Below are positions 44,842 to 53,364 of a stretch of 64,000 nt of DNA, one piece after another; the stretch's first letter is position 1, and the number at the start of each line of letters is the position of its first letter. The notes beneath the pieces are model-generated. The model did not search any database, was not told the origin of the DNA, and saw only the letters and a list, made by a program, of their open reading frames with translations. Where the stretch lies: positions 3,100,001-3,164,000 of the forward strand of contig NZ_CP071596.1 of assembly GCF_017357105.1 (NCBI RefSeq), given 5' to 3'. Both the position numbers and the translations under genes were made by a program. The stretch is from Natronosalvus caseinilyticus (GTDB lineage Archaea; Halobacteriota; Halobacteria; Halobacteriales; Natrialbaceae).

Positions 44842-44922
44842 CGTGGGTATCTGGTTTCCCTTCGTCTCGAAAGCCTATAGCAGTTCGGTATCGTACCAGC
44901 TAACACGAGGCAATCACTAACG

Positions 44923-45084
44923 ATGATAGCCGGCCCAACCGAGCAACCGACGACGGAACTGCACGACGACACCGACAGCTGTACCGACGTAGAAACTACG
45001 ATGGCGTTCTACGAGGGCGTTCCTGGAAGTAGTTTCGTCGATCCGCGAAACGAGAGTCGCAACGGAGGCGCTGATCGGCAGTGA
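44923..45084 (+). CDS. Possible 53-aa upstream ORF overlapping the flavin reductase
   Basis: An ATG-started frame of 53 codons whose TGA overlaps the GTG start of the flavin reductase (GTGA). The product begins MIAGPTEQPTTELHDD and holds VPGSSFVDPRNESRNGGADR. Overlap of this kind is typical of coupled genes, and the frame has acceptable bias, but no homology is recognised and the opposite strand also has a frame. It could be a leader or simple chance. Confidence 0.35.
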   Translation: MIAGPTEQPTTELHDDTDSCTDVETTMAFYEGVPGSSFVDPRNESRNGGADRQ

Positions 45085-45698
45085 TCGATTCCTCGACGTC
45101 AACCGACGCGATCGAAATCGACGTCGACGAACGGGAGGGGTCGCTCTATCGAGTCCTCTCGAGCGCGGTCGTCCCGCGCCCGATTGCGTGGGTCAGCACC
45201 CGAAGCGAAGCCGGCGTCGACAACCTGGCCCCCTACAGCTTTTTCACCGTCGCCTCGGTCGAGCCGCCGGTCGTCGTCTTCGCACCGGTCGACGGTGCGG
45301 ACGGCCCCAAGGACACGCCGCGGAACGTTCGCGACACCGGCGAGTTCGTCGTCAACCTCGTGACCGAGGACCTCGCGGAAGCGATGAACGATACCAGCGC
45401 CACCCTCGAGGCCGGCGACAGCGAGTTCGAGTACGCCGGTCTCGAGCGCGCCGAGTCGACCGTCGTCGCGCCGCCGCGAGTCGCGGATTCGAAGGTTGCC
45501 CTCGAGTGCACCCGGAGAGACCTGCTCGACGTTGGCGGGTCCACGCTCGTCCTCGGCGACGTTCGCTACGTCCACCTCGACGAGGAGGTGACGACCGATG
45601 GGAAAATCGACGTAGCAAACGTCGACGCCGTCGGACGATTGGCCGGGAGCTGGTACGCGAAGACCGACGAACGATTCTCGCTCGAGCGACCACCGTAG
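45081..45698 (+). CDS. Flavin reductase-family protein
   Basis: A 205-residue FMN-binding split-barrel protein: SSAVVPRPIAWVSTRSEAGV, NLAPYSFFTVASVEPPVVVF and KDTPRNVRDTGEFVVNLVTE match the flavin reductase domain that binds FMN at about residues 25-110. The C-terminus ends GRLAGSWYAKTDERFSLERP. Such proteins reduce FMN with NAD(P)H or act on flavin-dependent substrates. A GTG start follows from the family start; the HxlR regulator lies divergent upstream. Confidence 0.9.
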   Translation: MIDSSTSTDAIEIDVDEREGSLYRVLSSAVVPRPIAWVSTRSEAGVDNLAPYSFFTVASVEPPVVVFAPVDGADGPKDTPRNVRDTGEFVVNLVTEDLAEAMNDTSATLEAGDSEFEYAGLERAESTVVAPPRVADSKVALECTRRDLLDVGGSTLVLGDVRYVHLDEEVTTDGKIDVANVDAVGRLAGSWYAKTDERFSLERPP

Positions 45699-45774
45699 CC
45701 GGGTTCGACGGACTCGAGTCTCGCGAACGGTCCCGAAGAAAGTTTTTCGACGTACGGGACAATCCCCGAGTAAC

Positions 45775-46371
45775 GTGAGCGACCGACGAGGTAATGTTTC
45801 TGGCGAGAATTCGGCGACTTCCCACGAGAATTCGGCGGCTTCCGGCGAGAACTCGGCGGCCACCGAGGAGGTGGACTCTCGAACGGAGACGCTGCCGCTC
45901 GTCGACGTCCTCGAGACGGTCGCCGTCGGTGCCGCACCGCCGCTGGCGCTGGGTCTATTCGCGTTACTGGTTCCGTCGGTGCCGGTCGGCCAGGCGGTCT
46001 TCGTCGGCGTACTGTTTGGCGCGATCCTCGCGTCGTACCGACGAGGCATCGAGGCCGTCCGAACCGAAGACGGGGACGGGGACGGGGACGGGATAACGCG
46101 TCGCCTCCGCGTCCCCGACGCCGACAACCCCCGGAGCGACGGATCCGCGCTACTCGCTCGCCTCGACGCCCGAGTCGAGGGCACCGCCCTCGAGTGGGTC
46201 GTCGTCGGGGTCGTGGGAGCGATCGGACTCGTTTCCGCCGTCGAACTCGCCACCGTCGGGTTCGAACGGGTTGCCCCTCGAGTGCTCCTGTACGGCCTGC
46301 TGTGTGGGCCGGCGGCACTGTTCGCGGTCGTGGTGCGATTCGGTGCGCCGGATAGGCAGGGTTCGGGTTAG
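45775..46371 (+). CDS. Membrane protein with N-terminal repeat
   Basis: A 198-residue protein with four hydrophobic segments after residue 45 (ALGLFALLVPSVP, AVFVGVLFGAILA, WVVVGVVGAIGLVSAVEL, VLLYGLLCGPAALFAV). The first 40 residues contain a tandem GENSATS/HENSAAS/GENSAAT repeat encoded by three 21-bp units. A GTG start is used. A haloarchaeal membrane protein of unknown role; the acidic loop GDGDGDGI is typical. Confidence 0.75.
   Translation: MSDRRGNVSGENSATSHENSAASGENSAATEEVDSRTETLPLVDVLETVAVGAAPPLALGLFALLVPSVPVGQAVFVGVLFGAILASYRRGIEAVRTEDGDGDGDGITRRLRVPDADNPRSDGSALLARLDARVEGTALEWVVVGVVGAIGLVSAVELATVGFERVAPRVLLYGLLCGPAALFAVVVRFGAPDRQGSG
45802..45864 (+). repeat. Three 21-bp tandem units inside the membrane protein gene
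   Basis: Three in-frame 21-bp units, each 14-18 identical bases to the consensus GGCGAGAATTCGGCGGCTTCC, encode GENSA(T/A)S-type heptapeptides. They lie inside the coding sequence without breaking the frame. Confidence 0.7.
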
Positions 46372-46515
46372 AGGCGGGAATAGAGGATAGAGATAGTGAT
46401 AGGTACAGGGAAAGCCACCCCGTAGGACGTCCTTACGCTCCGCAATTTGTGCTCGCTCGAGCCCCGACCGGCCGCTAGCCTTTTCTGCGGGGTCTCCTTC
46501 TATCGATACAATTGA

Positions 46516-47427
46516 ATGATTGACGTTGCGGACCTTCGCAAGGAATACGGCGGCTTCGTCGCCGTCGACGGCAGTTCGTTCTCGATCGACCGCGGCGAGG
46601 TGTTCGGCGTCGTCGGTCACAACGGCGCCGGCAAGACCACGACGCTGAAGATGCTCGCCGGACTGATCGAACCGACCGACGGGACGGCGGTAGTGGCCGG
46701 ACACCCCGCCGGATCGTCGGCGATGCAGCGTCGTCTGGGCTTCCTCCCCGAGGAGTCGCCGCTGTACGAGGAGATGACCCCCATCTCCTACCTCGAGTTC
46801 TTCGCCGATCTCTACGACGTGCCGGACGACGTGGCGAGCGAGCGCATCACCGCCCTGCTGGACCGCCTCGACCTCGAGCACCGTGATCGAGAACTCGGGA
46901 ACATGTCGAAGGGTATGAAGCGCAAGGTCGCCATCGCTCGCGCGCTAGTCAACGACCCCGACGTGCTCATCTTCGACGAACCCGCCTCGGGGCTCGACCC
47001 GCTGACGACGAACGCCATCCTGGAGTTTACGCGGGAACTCAGCGAGGAGGGGAAGACGGTCATCTTCAGTGCACACAACCTCTTTCACGTCGAGAGCGTC
47101 TGTGATCGCCTCGTCATCATGGCCGAGGGCGAGATCGTCGCTCGCGGAAGCATCGAGGTCATCCGCTCGACCTACGGCGGGACGAGCTACCACGTCTTCG
47201 TCTCCACCGAGGGGGACGACGTGGTGGGAAGCGACGCGATCGCCGCCCCGGTAGCCGAGATCGGTCGCGAGAACGGCGATCTTCGATACGTGGTTCGAGA
47301 CCTCGAGGGCGTCGACGCCGTCCGCGACGCCGTGGAGGCGGCCGGCGGCTCCGTCACCGACATCCAGACGAAGACGCCGAGCCTCGAGGAGATCTTCCTC
47401 GAGGTGGCCGGGGAGGCGGCCGCGTGA
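46516..47427 (+). CDS. ABC transporter ATP-binding protein
   Basis: A 303-residue ABC ATPase of NatA/ABC-2 type: Walker A GHNGAGKTT near residue 34, Q-loop region, signature NMSKGMKRKVAIARAL (variant of LSGGQ, as in CcmA/NatA ATPases) near 135, Walker B VLIFDEPASGLDP near 152, and H-loop FSAHNLFHVES. A C-terminal regulatory portion after about 215 ends in EEIFLEVAGEAAA. It heads the operon; its stop overlaps the next start in GTGA. Confidence 0.95.
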   Translation: MIDVADLRKEYGGFVAVDGSSFSIDRGEVFGVVGHNGAGKTTTLKMLAGLIEPTDGTAVVAGHPAGSSAMQRRLGFLPEESPLYEEMTPISYLEFFADLYDVPDDVASERITALLDRLDLEHRDRELGNMSKGMKRKVAIARALVNDPDVLIFDEPASGLDPLTTNAILEFTRELSEEGKTVIFSAHNLFHVESVCDRLVIMAEGEIVARGSIEVIRSTYGGTSYHVFVSTEGDDVVGSDAIAAPVAEIGRENGDLRYVVRDLEGVDAVRDAVEAAGGSVTDIQTKTPSLEEIFLEVAGEAAA

Positions 47428-49310
47428 CGGCTGGTCCGGCGTCGAGCGACCCTCGAAGCCAGCGCCAGGACGCGAACGACAGCCCGTCGAGAGCGGACGC
47501 CGTTCGCGGCTTCGTCCGCCGAACGGCCCGAATCGCGCGCTGGGAAGTCTCCCGGAGCGCCGGGACTGTCGACCGAAAGACGGTCCTGATCGTCCTCGCG
47601 CTCGCGCTCGTCGTCGGTGCGGTGGGTGTCGCGACCCTCGACGAGGGCGTGGGTCTCGAGGATGGCCTCTACACGGTCTCGGTCGACGAGGAGAGCCCCT
47701 ATCACGCGGTCGCCGTCGAGAACCCGACGTTCACGGCCGTCGAACCGGGTACCGACGCCGACGTGCGGGTGTACCGCGGCGACGTGATCGATCCCGACAG
47801 GGCACAGACCTCGAAGGAGAAGGCCGCCTACGCCGCGTTCGCCGACGCCGTCGAGGCGTACAACGAGGAGCGGATGTACGCGGAGGACGACCTGAGCGCC
47901 GCGTTCCCCGTCTCCGTGACGCTGACCTACCAGCAGCGATCCAGCCCCGATTCGGCGAGCGGAGGGAGCGACTCGAGTGACGGCGGATCGACCGGATCCG
48001 GCGCCGATTTGACAGGAGGTCCGGATGGCGACGGGTCGACTGGCGATGGCGACGGCTCGACGGACGGTGGCGGCGCTCCCACGGACTCGAGCGACGGATC
48101 TGGCTCGGGTATCAGCGTGCCGGAGTTCGGCGGCGGCTCGATCGAGGACTCGAGCCAGCCCCAGACCCCGGGCTCGATCACGCCGCCGTTTCCCTTCAGG
48201 TCGCTCGTACTCGCGTTCCTGTTCGTCGTCCCGATGAACGTCGTGATCCAGTCCTACGGGAGCACGATCATGGACGAGCGGATCAAGCGCCGCGGCGAGT
48301 TGCTGCTGGTCTCGCCCGCCTCGCGGTACGAGATCGTCGCCGGAAAGACACTCCCGTACCTGCTGGGACTCCTGGGAATCGTCGTCGCCATCGCGTACGG
48401 GATCGAGGGGAGCTGGCTGTCGGTCGCCGCCGTCGTTCCCATCGCGCTGGTCTTTCTCGCGGCCACGTTCGTCGGGGCGATGTTCGCCCGCTCGTTCAAG
48501 GAACTCACGTTCGTCACGGTGACGGTTTCGGTGGTGCTGACGACCTACACGTTCGTACCGGCAATCTTCACGAACGTCACGCCGATCTCGCTCATCTCGC
48601 CGCTGACGCTCGTCGTCCTCGACCTCCAGGGCGAGAGCGTTCGCCTCGGGGAGTACCTCTTCTCGACGGCGCCGCTATCTCTCGGCGCGCTCGTCCTGTT
48701 CGGGCTCGGCCTCGGGAGCTACCGCGAGGAGGACATGTTCACCCAGAAGCCGATCCCGTCGAAGGCGCTCGACGCCGTCGCCGCCCACGTCCGCGGGTAC
48801 GCCAGCGTGCTCGCGATGCCGGTCGTCTTCATCCCGTTCGTCTTCGCCGGCCAGTTGCTCACCGTCGCGCTCGTCTTCGCGCTCCCGCAGACGGTGTCGC
48901 TCCCGATCGTCTTCGTCGTCGCCGCGCTCCTCGAGGAACTCGCGAAGAGCCTCCACGTCTACGCGGGCTACGCCCACTCGCGGTTCGAATCGTCCGTCCG
49001 AACGGCGGTCGTCCTCGGCGCGCTCTCGGGGCTCGGCTTCTTCCTGGGCGAGAAACTCACCCACGCCGTCCAGTTCGTCGGGCTTCCCGACCTGCTCGAG
49101 GGGCAGGCCGCGTTCGGTCCCTCGCTGTCCGGCGCCCCCGTTGCCGTGGTAGTTGCCGTCTTCCTCGCACCGCTGGCGTTGCACGCCGTGACGGCGATCA
49201 TCGGGGCACTCGGCGCCAGTCGAGGACGGACCGCGTACGCACTCGGTCTCACGGCCGCGACGCTCGTTCACGCGGTCTACAACCTCGGGGTGATCGCGCT
49301 TGTCGCGTGA
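47424..49310 (+). CDS. ABC-2 permease fused to PrsW-like intramembrane protease
   Basis: A 628-residue fusion. Residues about 30-440 form an ABC-2 permease: one N-terminal TM helix (about 52-72), a large extracytoplasmic loop with an acidic, Ser/Gly-rich low-complexity section (about 170-250), then several TM helices beginning PFRSLVLAFLFVVPMNVVIQ and MDERIKRRGELLLVSPASRYEIVAG. Residues about 460-628 form a PrsW/CAAX-protease-like unit with LLEELAKSLHVYAGYAHSRF, ALHAVTAIIGALGASRG and the C-terminal HAVYNLGVIALVA, giving the Glu-Glu and His motifs of PrsW-type metallo-proteases. GTG or ATG start overlaps the ATPase; it ends in an overlap with the next permease. It may release or process a signal or substrate while exporting it. 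Confidence 0.85.
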   Translation: MTAGPASSDPRSQRQDANDSPSRADAVRGFVRRTARIARWEVSRSAGTVDRKTVLIVLALALVVGAVGVATLDEGVGLEDGLYTVSVDEESPYHAVAVENPTFTAVEPGTDADVRVYRGDVIDPDRAQTSKEKAAYAAFADAVEAYNEERMYAEDDLSAAFPVSVTLTYQQRSSPDSASGGSDSSDGGSTGSGADLTGGPDGDGSTGDGDGSTDGGGAPTDSSDGSGSGISVPEFGGGSIEDSSQPQTPGSITPPFPFRSLVLAFLFVVPMNVVIQSYGSTIMDERIKRRGELLLVSPASRYEIVAGKTLPYLLGLLGIVVAIAYGIEGSWLSVAAVVPIALVFLAATFVGAMFARSFKELTFVTVTVSVVLTTYTFVPAIFTNVTPISLISPLTLVVLDLQGESVRLGEYLFSTAPLSLGALVLFGLGLGSYREEDMFTQKPIPSKALDAVAAHVRGYASVLAMPVVFIPFVFAGQLLTVALVFALPQTVSLPIVFVVAALLEELAKSLHVYAGYAHSRFESSVRTAVVLGALSGLGFFLGEKLTHAVQFVGLPDLLEGQAAFGPSLSGAPVAVVVAVFLAPLALHAVTAIIGALGASRGRTAYALGLTAATLVHAVYNLGVIALVA

Positions 49311-50385
49311 GCCACGAGCGGACGAGGATGACTCTACCCTGCACGCTCGACTGGCCATCGTCCGCCGCGAGTGGCGCTCCCTGCGCTCGGAGAAGACCAT
49401 CGTGCTCGCGCTGGCGATCCAGCTGGTCATCGCCGGCTTCTCGGGCTTCCTCGTCGTCGGCCTCGTCTCGCTGTACGACCCCGGCGCGGTCGAGGGCCAG
49501 GAGATGACCGTCGCGCTCACCGGTGACGACAGGGACGCCTTGCTCGAAGCCGTCCACCATCGAGAGGCCATCGAACCGCGGCTCTACGACGACCGCGGAG
49601 CCGCCTACGCGGACTTCGATCGGCGAGCCGTCGCCGCCGTCGTCGAGACCAACCGCCTCGAAAACGGCCGGCTCTCGATCGTGGTCACGGCACCCGACGA
49701 GGGGATCGGGACGACGCTGTTGATCTCGGAACTCCAGGAGACGTTCCGCACGGTGGAGTTCGAGGAACGGCAGGCGAACGCCGACCGACTCGAGTCGCCG
49801 CCCCTGTCCGTGCCCGAGACGAGCGCGACCCCGTACTTCGGGTTCACGTATACCATCCTGGTGCCGCTCCTGTTGTTCCTGCCGGTGTTCATCAGCGGCT
49901 CGATCGCCGTCGACTCGCTGATCGAGGAGCGCCAGCGCGGCACGTTAGAGTTGCTCCGGGTGGCGCCGCTGTCGTTCCCGGACGTGGTCGACGCGAAACT
50001 CGTCGCGACGGCCAGCCTGGCCCCGCTACAGGGACTCGCCTGGCTCCTCTTGCTCGCGTTCAACGGGACGGCGATCGCCAACCCGGCGGCCCTGGTGATC
50101 TTCGTCGCCGCGCTGGCGTTGCTCATCGTCGCACTCGGAATGGGCGTGGCGCTGTACGCCCCGGATCGACGCCAGGCGCAGTTGCTCTACTCGGCGGGCA
50201 TCGTCGGCCTGCTGGTCGTCACGTCTCTGCTGCCGGAACACCCCGCGAACACGGTCGCGAAACTGGCCATCGGAAGCGAGACGCCGACGACCTGGCTCCT
50301 GTTCGCCGGCTACGTCGTGGCCGGTCTCGGGGCGTACCTGCTGCTTCAGTGGTGGCTCGAGCGGGTCGATCAGGCGGCTCTGTAA
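49300..50385 (+). CDS. ABC-2 type permease
   Basis: A 361-residue permease with an N-terminal TM helix (about 35-60, IVLALAIQLVIAGFSGFLVV), a long outside loop (about 60-175) and five to six C-terminal TM helices from about 185 (FGFTYTILVPLLLFLPVFISGS) with the typical DSLIEERQRGTLELLRVAPLS coupling loop. A TTG start overlaps the fused permease's end by 11 bases. The two permeases and the ATPase would make one exporter. Confidence 0.88.
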   Translation: MSREPRADEDDSTLHARLAIVRREWRSLRSEKTIVLALAIQLVIAGFSGFLVVGLVSLYDPGAVEGQEMTVALTGDDRDALLEAVHHREAIEPRLYDDRGAAYADFDRRAVAAVVETNRLENGRLSIVVTAPDEGIGTTLLISELQETFRTVEFEERQANADRLESPPLSVPETSATPYFGFTYTILVPLLLFLPVFISGSIAVDSLIEERQRGTLELLRVAPLSFPDVVDAKLVATASLAPLQGLAWLLLLAFNGTAIANPAALVIFVAALALLIVALGMGVALYAPDRRQAQLLYSAGIVGLLVVTSLLPEHPANTVAKLAIGSETPTTWLLFAGYVVAGLGAYLLLQWWLERVDQAAL

Positions 50386-50464
50386 ATAGGGCCGGGATGC
50401 GGTCGGCACGTCCGCTGACCCCTTCCCACCGCCGCGACCCGAGTAGTTATACGCCACCCTGCGA

Positions 50465-52963
50465 ATGTCACCGGCCGTGAACGAAGGAATGACGCGACGG
50501 GGCGCGCTCGCCGCGGCCGTCCTCGCGGGCGTCGCCGGCCTCTCGCTCTCGTCCGCGAGCGACCTCCTCGAGCAGTTCGCGCCGCTCTCGGGCGATGCGT
50601 GGAACGCCGCCGACCGGGAACGTCCGGAACGCGTCGAGAGCCCCTACGGGGACGCGACCGTTCGAATCGACGACGAGGGCGTCCCCCACGTCGAGGCGGA
50701 CGACGAGCGGGCGGCGTACTTCGCCATAGGCCACCTCCATGGGTTCGACCGCGGCTTCCAGCTCGACCTCCAGCGTCGCCAGATGCGGGGCGAACTGTCG
50801 TCCGTCGTCGGCGAGGCCACCCTCGAGAGCGACGAGTTTCACGTCCGGATGGACTTCGCCGGGGCCGCCGAGGCGACCTGGAACGCCCTCGAGGAGACCC
50901 ACGCCGGGTCGCTCGTCGAGGCCTACGCCGACGGCGTGAACGCGGCGTTCGAGGGCACGACGTTCCCCCTCGAGTTCGAACTGCTCGAGTTCGAGCCGGA
51001 CCCGTGGGTGCCCGCCGACACGCTCTTGATGGAGAAACAGATCGCCTGGACGCTCACGGGGAACTTCAGTGCCCTTCGACGCCAGGTGCTCGAGGATCGG
51101 CTCGAGCCGGCGATTCTCGAGGCGCTGTTCCCCGAACGGATGGACCACGACACGCCGGTGCTGCGAACGGACCCCGAGCACGTCGACGGCCTCGGTGAAT
51201 TGCGTGGCGTTCGAATCGGCGAAAGTGGCGCGAGCGAAGGAAGCGACGAAACGGGGACAGAGAGTACAGCGGACGCCCACGACTCGAGTACCCCCTCCCT
51301 GGCGACGTGGCTTTCGCGGTTCGAATCGCCGCCCGGCGTCGGCTCGAACAGCTGGGTGGTCTCGGGCGAGCACACCGAGAGCGGGACCCCCATCGTCGCG
51401 AACGACCCGCACCTCCAGTTGATGACGCCGCCGCTATGGTACGAACAGCACGTCGAGACAGCCGAGACCTCGGTTCGCGGCGTGACGTTCCCGGGCGTCC
51501 CTTTCGTCATCATCGGCGCCAACGAGGCCGCCGGCTGGGGCTTCACGAACGTCGGCGCGGACGTCCTCGACTGTTACACCTACCAGATCGACGACGAGAA
51601 CGAGCGCTATCGGTATCGGAGCGAGTGGCGCGAGTTCGAGACCGAGGAACGCGAGATCGCCGTCTCGGGTGGCGAAAACCGAACGATCACCGCCAGGAAG
51701 ACCGTCCACGGCCCCCTGCTCGAGCGTGAGGGCGAGACGGTCGGCGTCGCCTGGACGGGACTCAGCGCGACCCGGACGACCGAGGCCGTCTACGACCTGA
51801 CGGTCAGCGAGGGCGTCGACGACGCACTCGAGGCCGCCCGGCGATTCGACGTGCCGACTCAGAACCTCGTGTACGCGGACGCGAACGGACGAACGCTGTA
51901 CGTCGCCGCCGGTCAGTTCCCGATTCGCCGGGATGGCGACGACTCGAGCGGCGAACCGATCGCAGGAAATCGCGTCTTCGACGGTTCTGCGGGCGAAGGC
52001 GAGTGGGAAGGATACGAGCCCTACGGCGTCTCCGATTGGGAGGGCGATGGATTCGTCCCCTTCGAGGAACAGCCCGCGGCGATCGATCCCGACCTGCTGG
52101 CGACGGCGAACCAGCGGACTGCAGACGACCCCGAGCACTACGTCGGTACCGCCTTCGCGATGCCCTATCGTGGTCGACGGATCTACGACGAGCTCGATGC
52201 CGCGGCCGGTGAGGAACGCGGAACGGACCTCGAGTTTCACCGAACCCTCCAGACCGACCGTCGCGACGAGCGCGCTGTCGACACGGTTCCCGACCTGCTC
52301 GAGGCCGGAACCGCGGCACTCGAGGACGGGACGGTCGACGATCCCGACCAATTCGAGGACGCCATCGATACGCTCGAGGACTGGGGTCCGGAGTACGAGA
52401 TGGTGCGCGACTCCCGCGGGGCTCTGCTGTTCGCCCGCTGGTTCGAACACCTCCGAGCGGGTGTCCTCGAGCCGGTCTTCGACCCCGCCGATCTCGGTTC
52501 CGAGTACTACTCGAACGACTGGATCGTCGCGACCCTGCCCGCCGAGAACCCGGTCTTCGAGGACCGCTCACGGGACTCGATTCTCGTCGAAGCGCTCGAG
52601 ACGACCCTCGTGGAACTCGAGGATGAGGGGTGGGACACCTACGGCGACTGGAATACTACTGAGCCCGTCGCGCACCCCTTCGGCAGCGAGGCGCCGTTTC
52701 TCAGTTACGACGAGCGACCGACCGACGGGTCGCGGGCGACGGTCGACAACTACCGCGTCGAGAGCGCCGTCGGCGCCAGCTGGCGGATGGTTGTCGAACC
52801 CGGTGGCGAAGCCTGGGCGATTCTCCCCGGCGGGAACTCGGGTGACTACTTCTCGCCTCACTACGACGACCAGTTCGAGCGGTGGGCCGACGGCGAGTAC
52901 AAGTCGATGGACCTCGAGGCGAGCGGCGAGACGGCGACGCGGTTCGAGGGGGTGGAGCGATGA
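50465..52963 (+). CDS. Penicillin acylase-family hydrolase
   Basis: An 832-residue Ntn hydrolase precursor. The N-terminus TRRGALAAAVLAGVAGLSLSSA is a Tat-like or signal anchor. The alpha part (about 50-290) contains GIPHVEA-like VPHVEADDERAAYFAIGHLHGFDRGFQLD; the autocatalytic nucleophile is Ser294 in GVGSNSWVVSG at the start of the beta chain, which continues with NDPHLQLMTPPLWYEQHVE and ANEAAGWGFTNVGADV. The family cleaves amide bonds of penicillins or acyl-homoserine lactones. The substrate here is unknown. It follows the ABC exporter genes with a 79-bp gap and precedes a small membrane protein that overlaps it (ATGA). Confidence 0.92.
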   Translation: MSPAVNEGMTRRGALAAAVLAGVAGLSLSSASDLLEQFAPLSGDAWNAADRERPERVESPYGDATVRIDDEGVPHVEADDERAAYFAIGHLHGFDRGFQLDLQRRQMRGELSSVVGEATLESDEFHVRMDFAGAAEATWNALEETHAGSLVEAYADGVNAAFEGTTFPLEFELLEFEPDPWVPADTLLMEKQIAWTLTGNFSALRRQVLEDRLEPAILEALFPERMDHDTPVLRTDPEHVDGLGELRGVRIGESGASEGSDETGTESTADAHDSSTPSLATWLSRFESPPGVGSNSWVVSGEHTESGTPIVANDPHLQLMTPPLWYEQHVETAETSVRGVTFPGVPFVIIGANEAAGWGFTNVGADVLDCYTYQIDDENERYRYRSEWREFETEEREIAVSGGENRTITARKTVHGPLLEREGETVGVAWTGLSATRTTEAVYDLTVSEGVDDALEAARRFDVPTQNLVYADANGRTLYVAAGQFPIRRDGDDSSGEPIAGNRVFDGSAGEGEWEGYEPYGVSDWEGDGFVPFEEQPAAIDPDLLATANQRTADDPEHYVGTAFAMPYRGRRIYDELDAAAGEERGTDLEFHRTLQTDRRDERAVDTVPDLLEAGTAALEDGTVDDPDQFEDAIDTLEDWGPEYEMVRDSRGALLFARWFEHLRAGVLEPVFDPADLGSEYYSNDWIVATLPAENPVFEDRSRDSILVEALETTLVELEDEGWDTYGDWNTTEPVAHPFGSEAPFLSYDERPTDGSRATVDNYRVESAVGASWRMVVEPGGEAWAILPGGNSGDYFSPHYDDQFERWADGEYKSMDLEASGETATRFEGVER

Positions 52964-53325
52964 CGGCTTCGGAGAATAGAGACGAGACGGCGACGACGGG
53001 ACGAACGACGCTGGCTCGAGTTCGAACCGAGCGCCTGCCCCACCTCCTCGCGCTGTTCGTCGCCGTCGGCCTCGGCCTCGCCCTCTCGTGGCTCCACTGG
53101 GCCGGCCTCGTCGTCGGGGGCGTTCTGGTTGGTCTCGTCGCCCGCAGCCTGCTGAAGGCGCTCGGCTACGGGCTCGGATTCGGCCTCGTCGTGCTCGTCG
53201 TCTTCGCGTTCGTGCTCGGTGGTGGTCGAGGTCCGGCGCTCGAGATGGCACCCGCTATCTACCTCACTGTCGGTGCTGCGCTCGGACTCCCCATACTTGG
53301 GTCGCTGGCTCGCGGCGTCGTCTGA
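52960..53325 (+). CDS. Small membrane protein in the exporter-acylase operon
   Basis: A 121-residue protein with three to four hydrophobic segments (HLLALFVAVGLGLALSWLHW, AGLVVGGVLVGLVARSLLKA, GLVVLVVFAFVLG, and a C-terminal PAIYLTVGAALGLPILGS) and a Ser/Thr-rich polar N-terminus. The start overlaps the acylase stop in ATGA, so it is coupled to it. No domain is recognised; an accessory role for the acylase or exporter is inference. Confidence 0.8.
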   Translation: MTASENRDETATTGRTTLARVRTERLPHLLALFVAVGLGLALSWLHWAGLVVGGVLVGLVARSLLKALGYGLGFGLVVLVVFAFVLGGGRGPALEMAPAIYLTVGAALGLPILGSLARGVV

Positions 53326-53364
53326 AACGAGTGGCTATTTGGCCCCGATACTCGATTATCCCGC

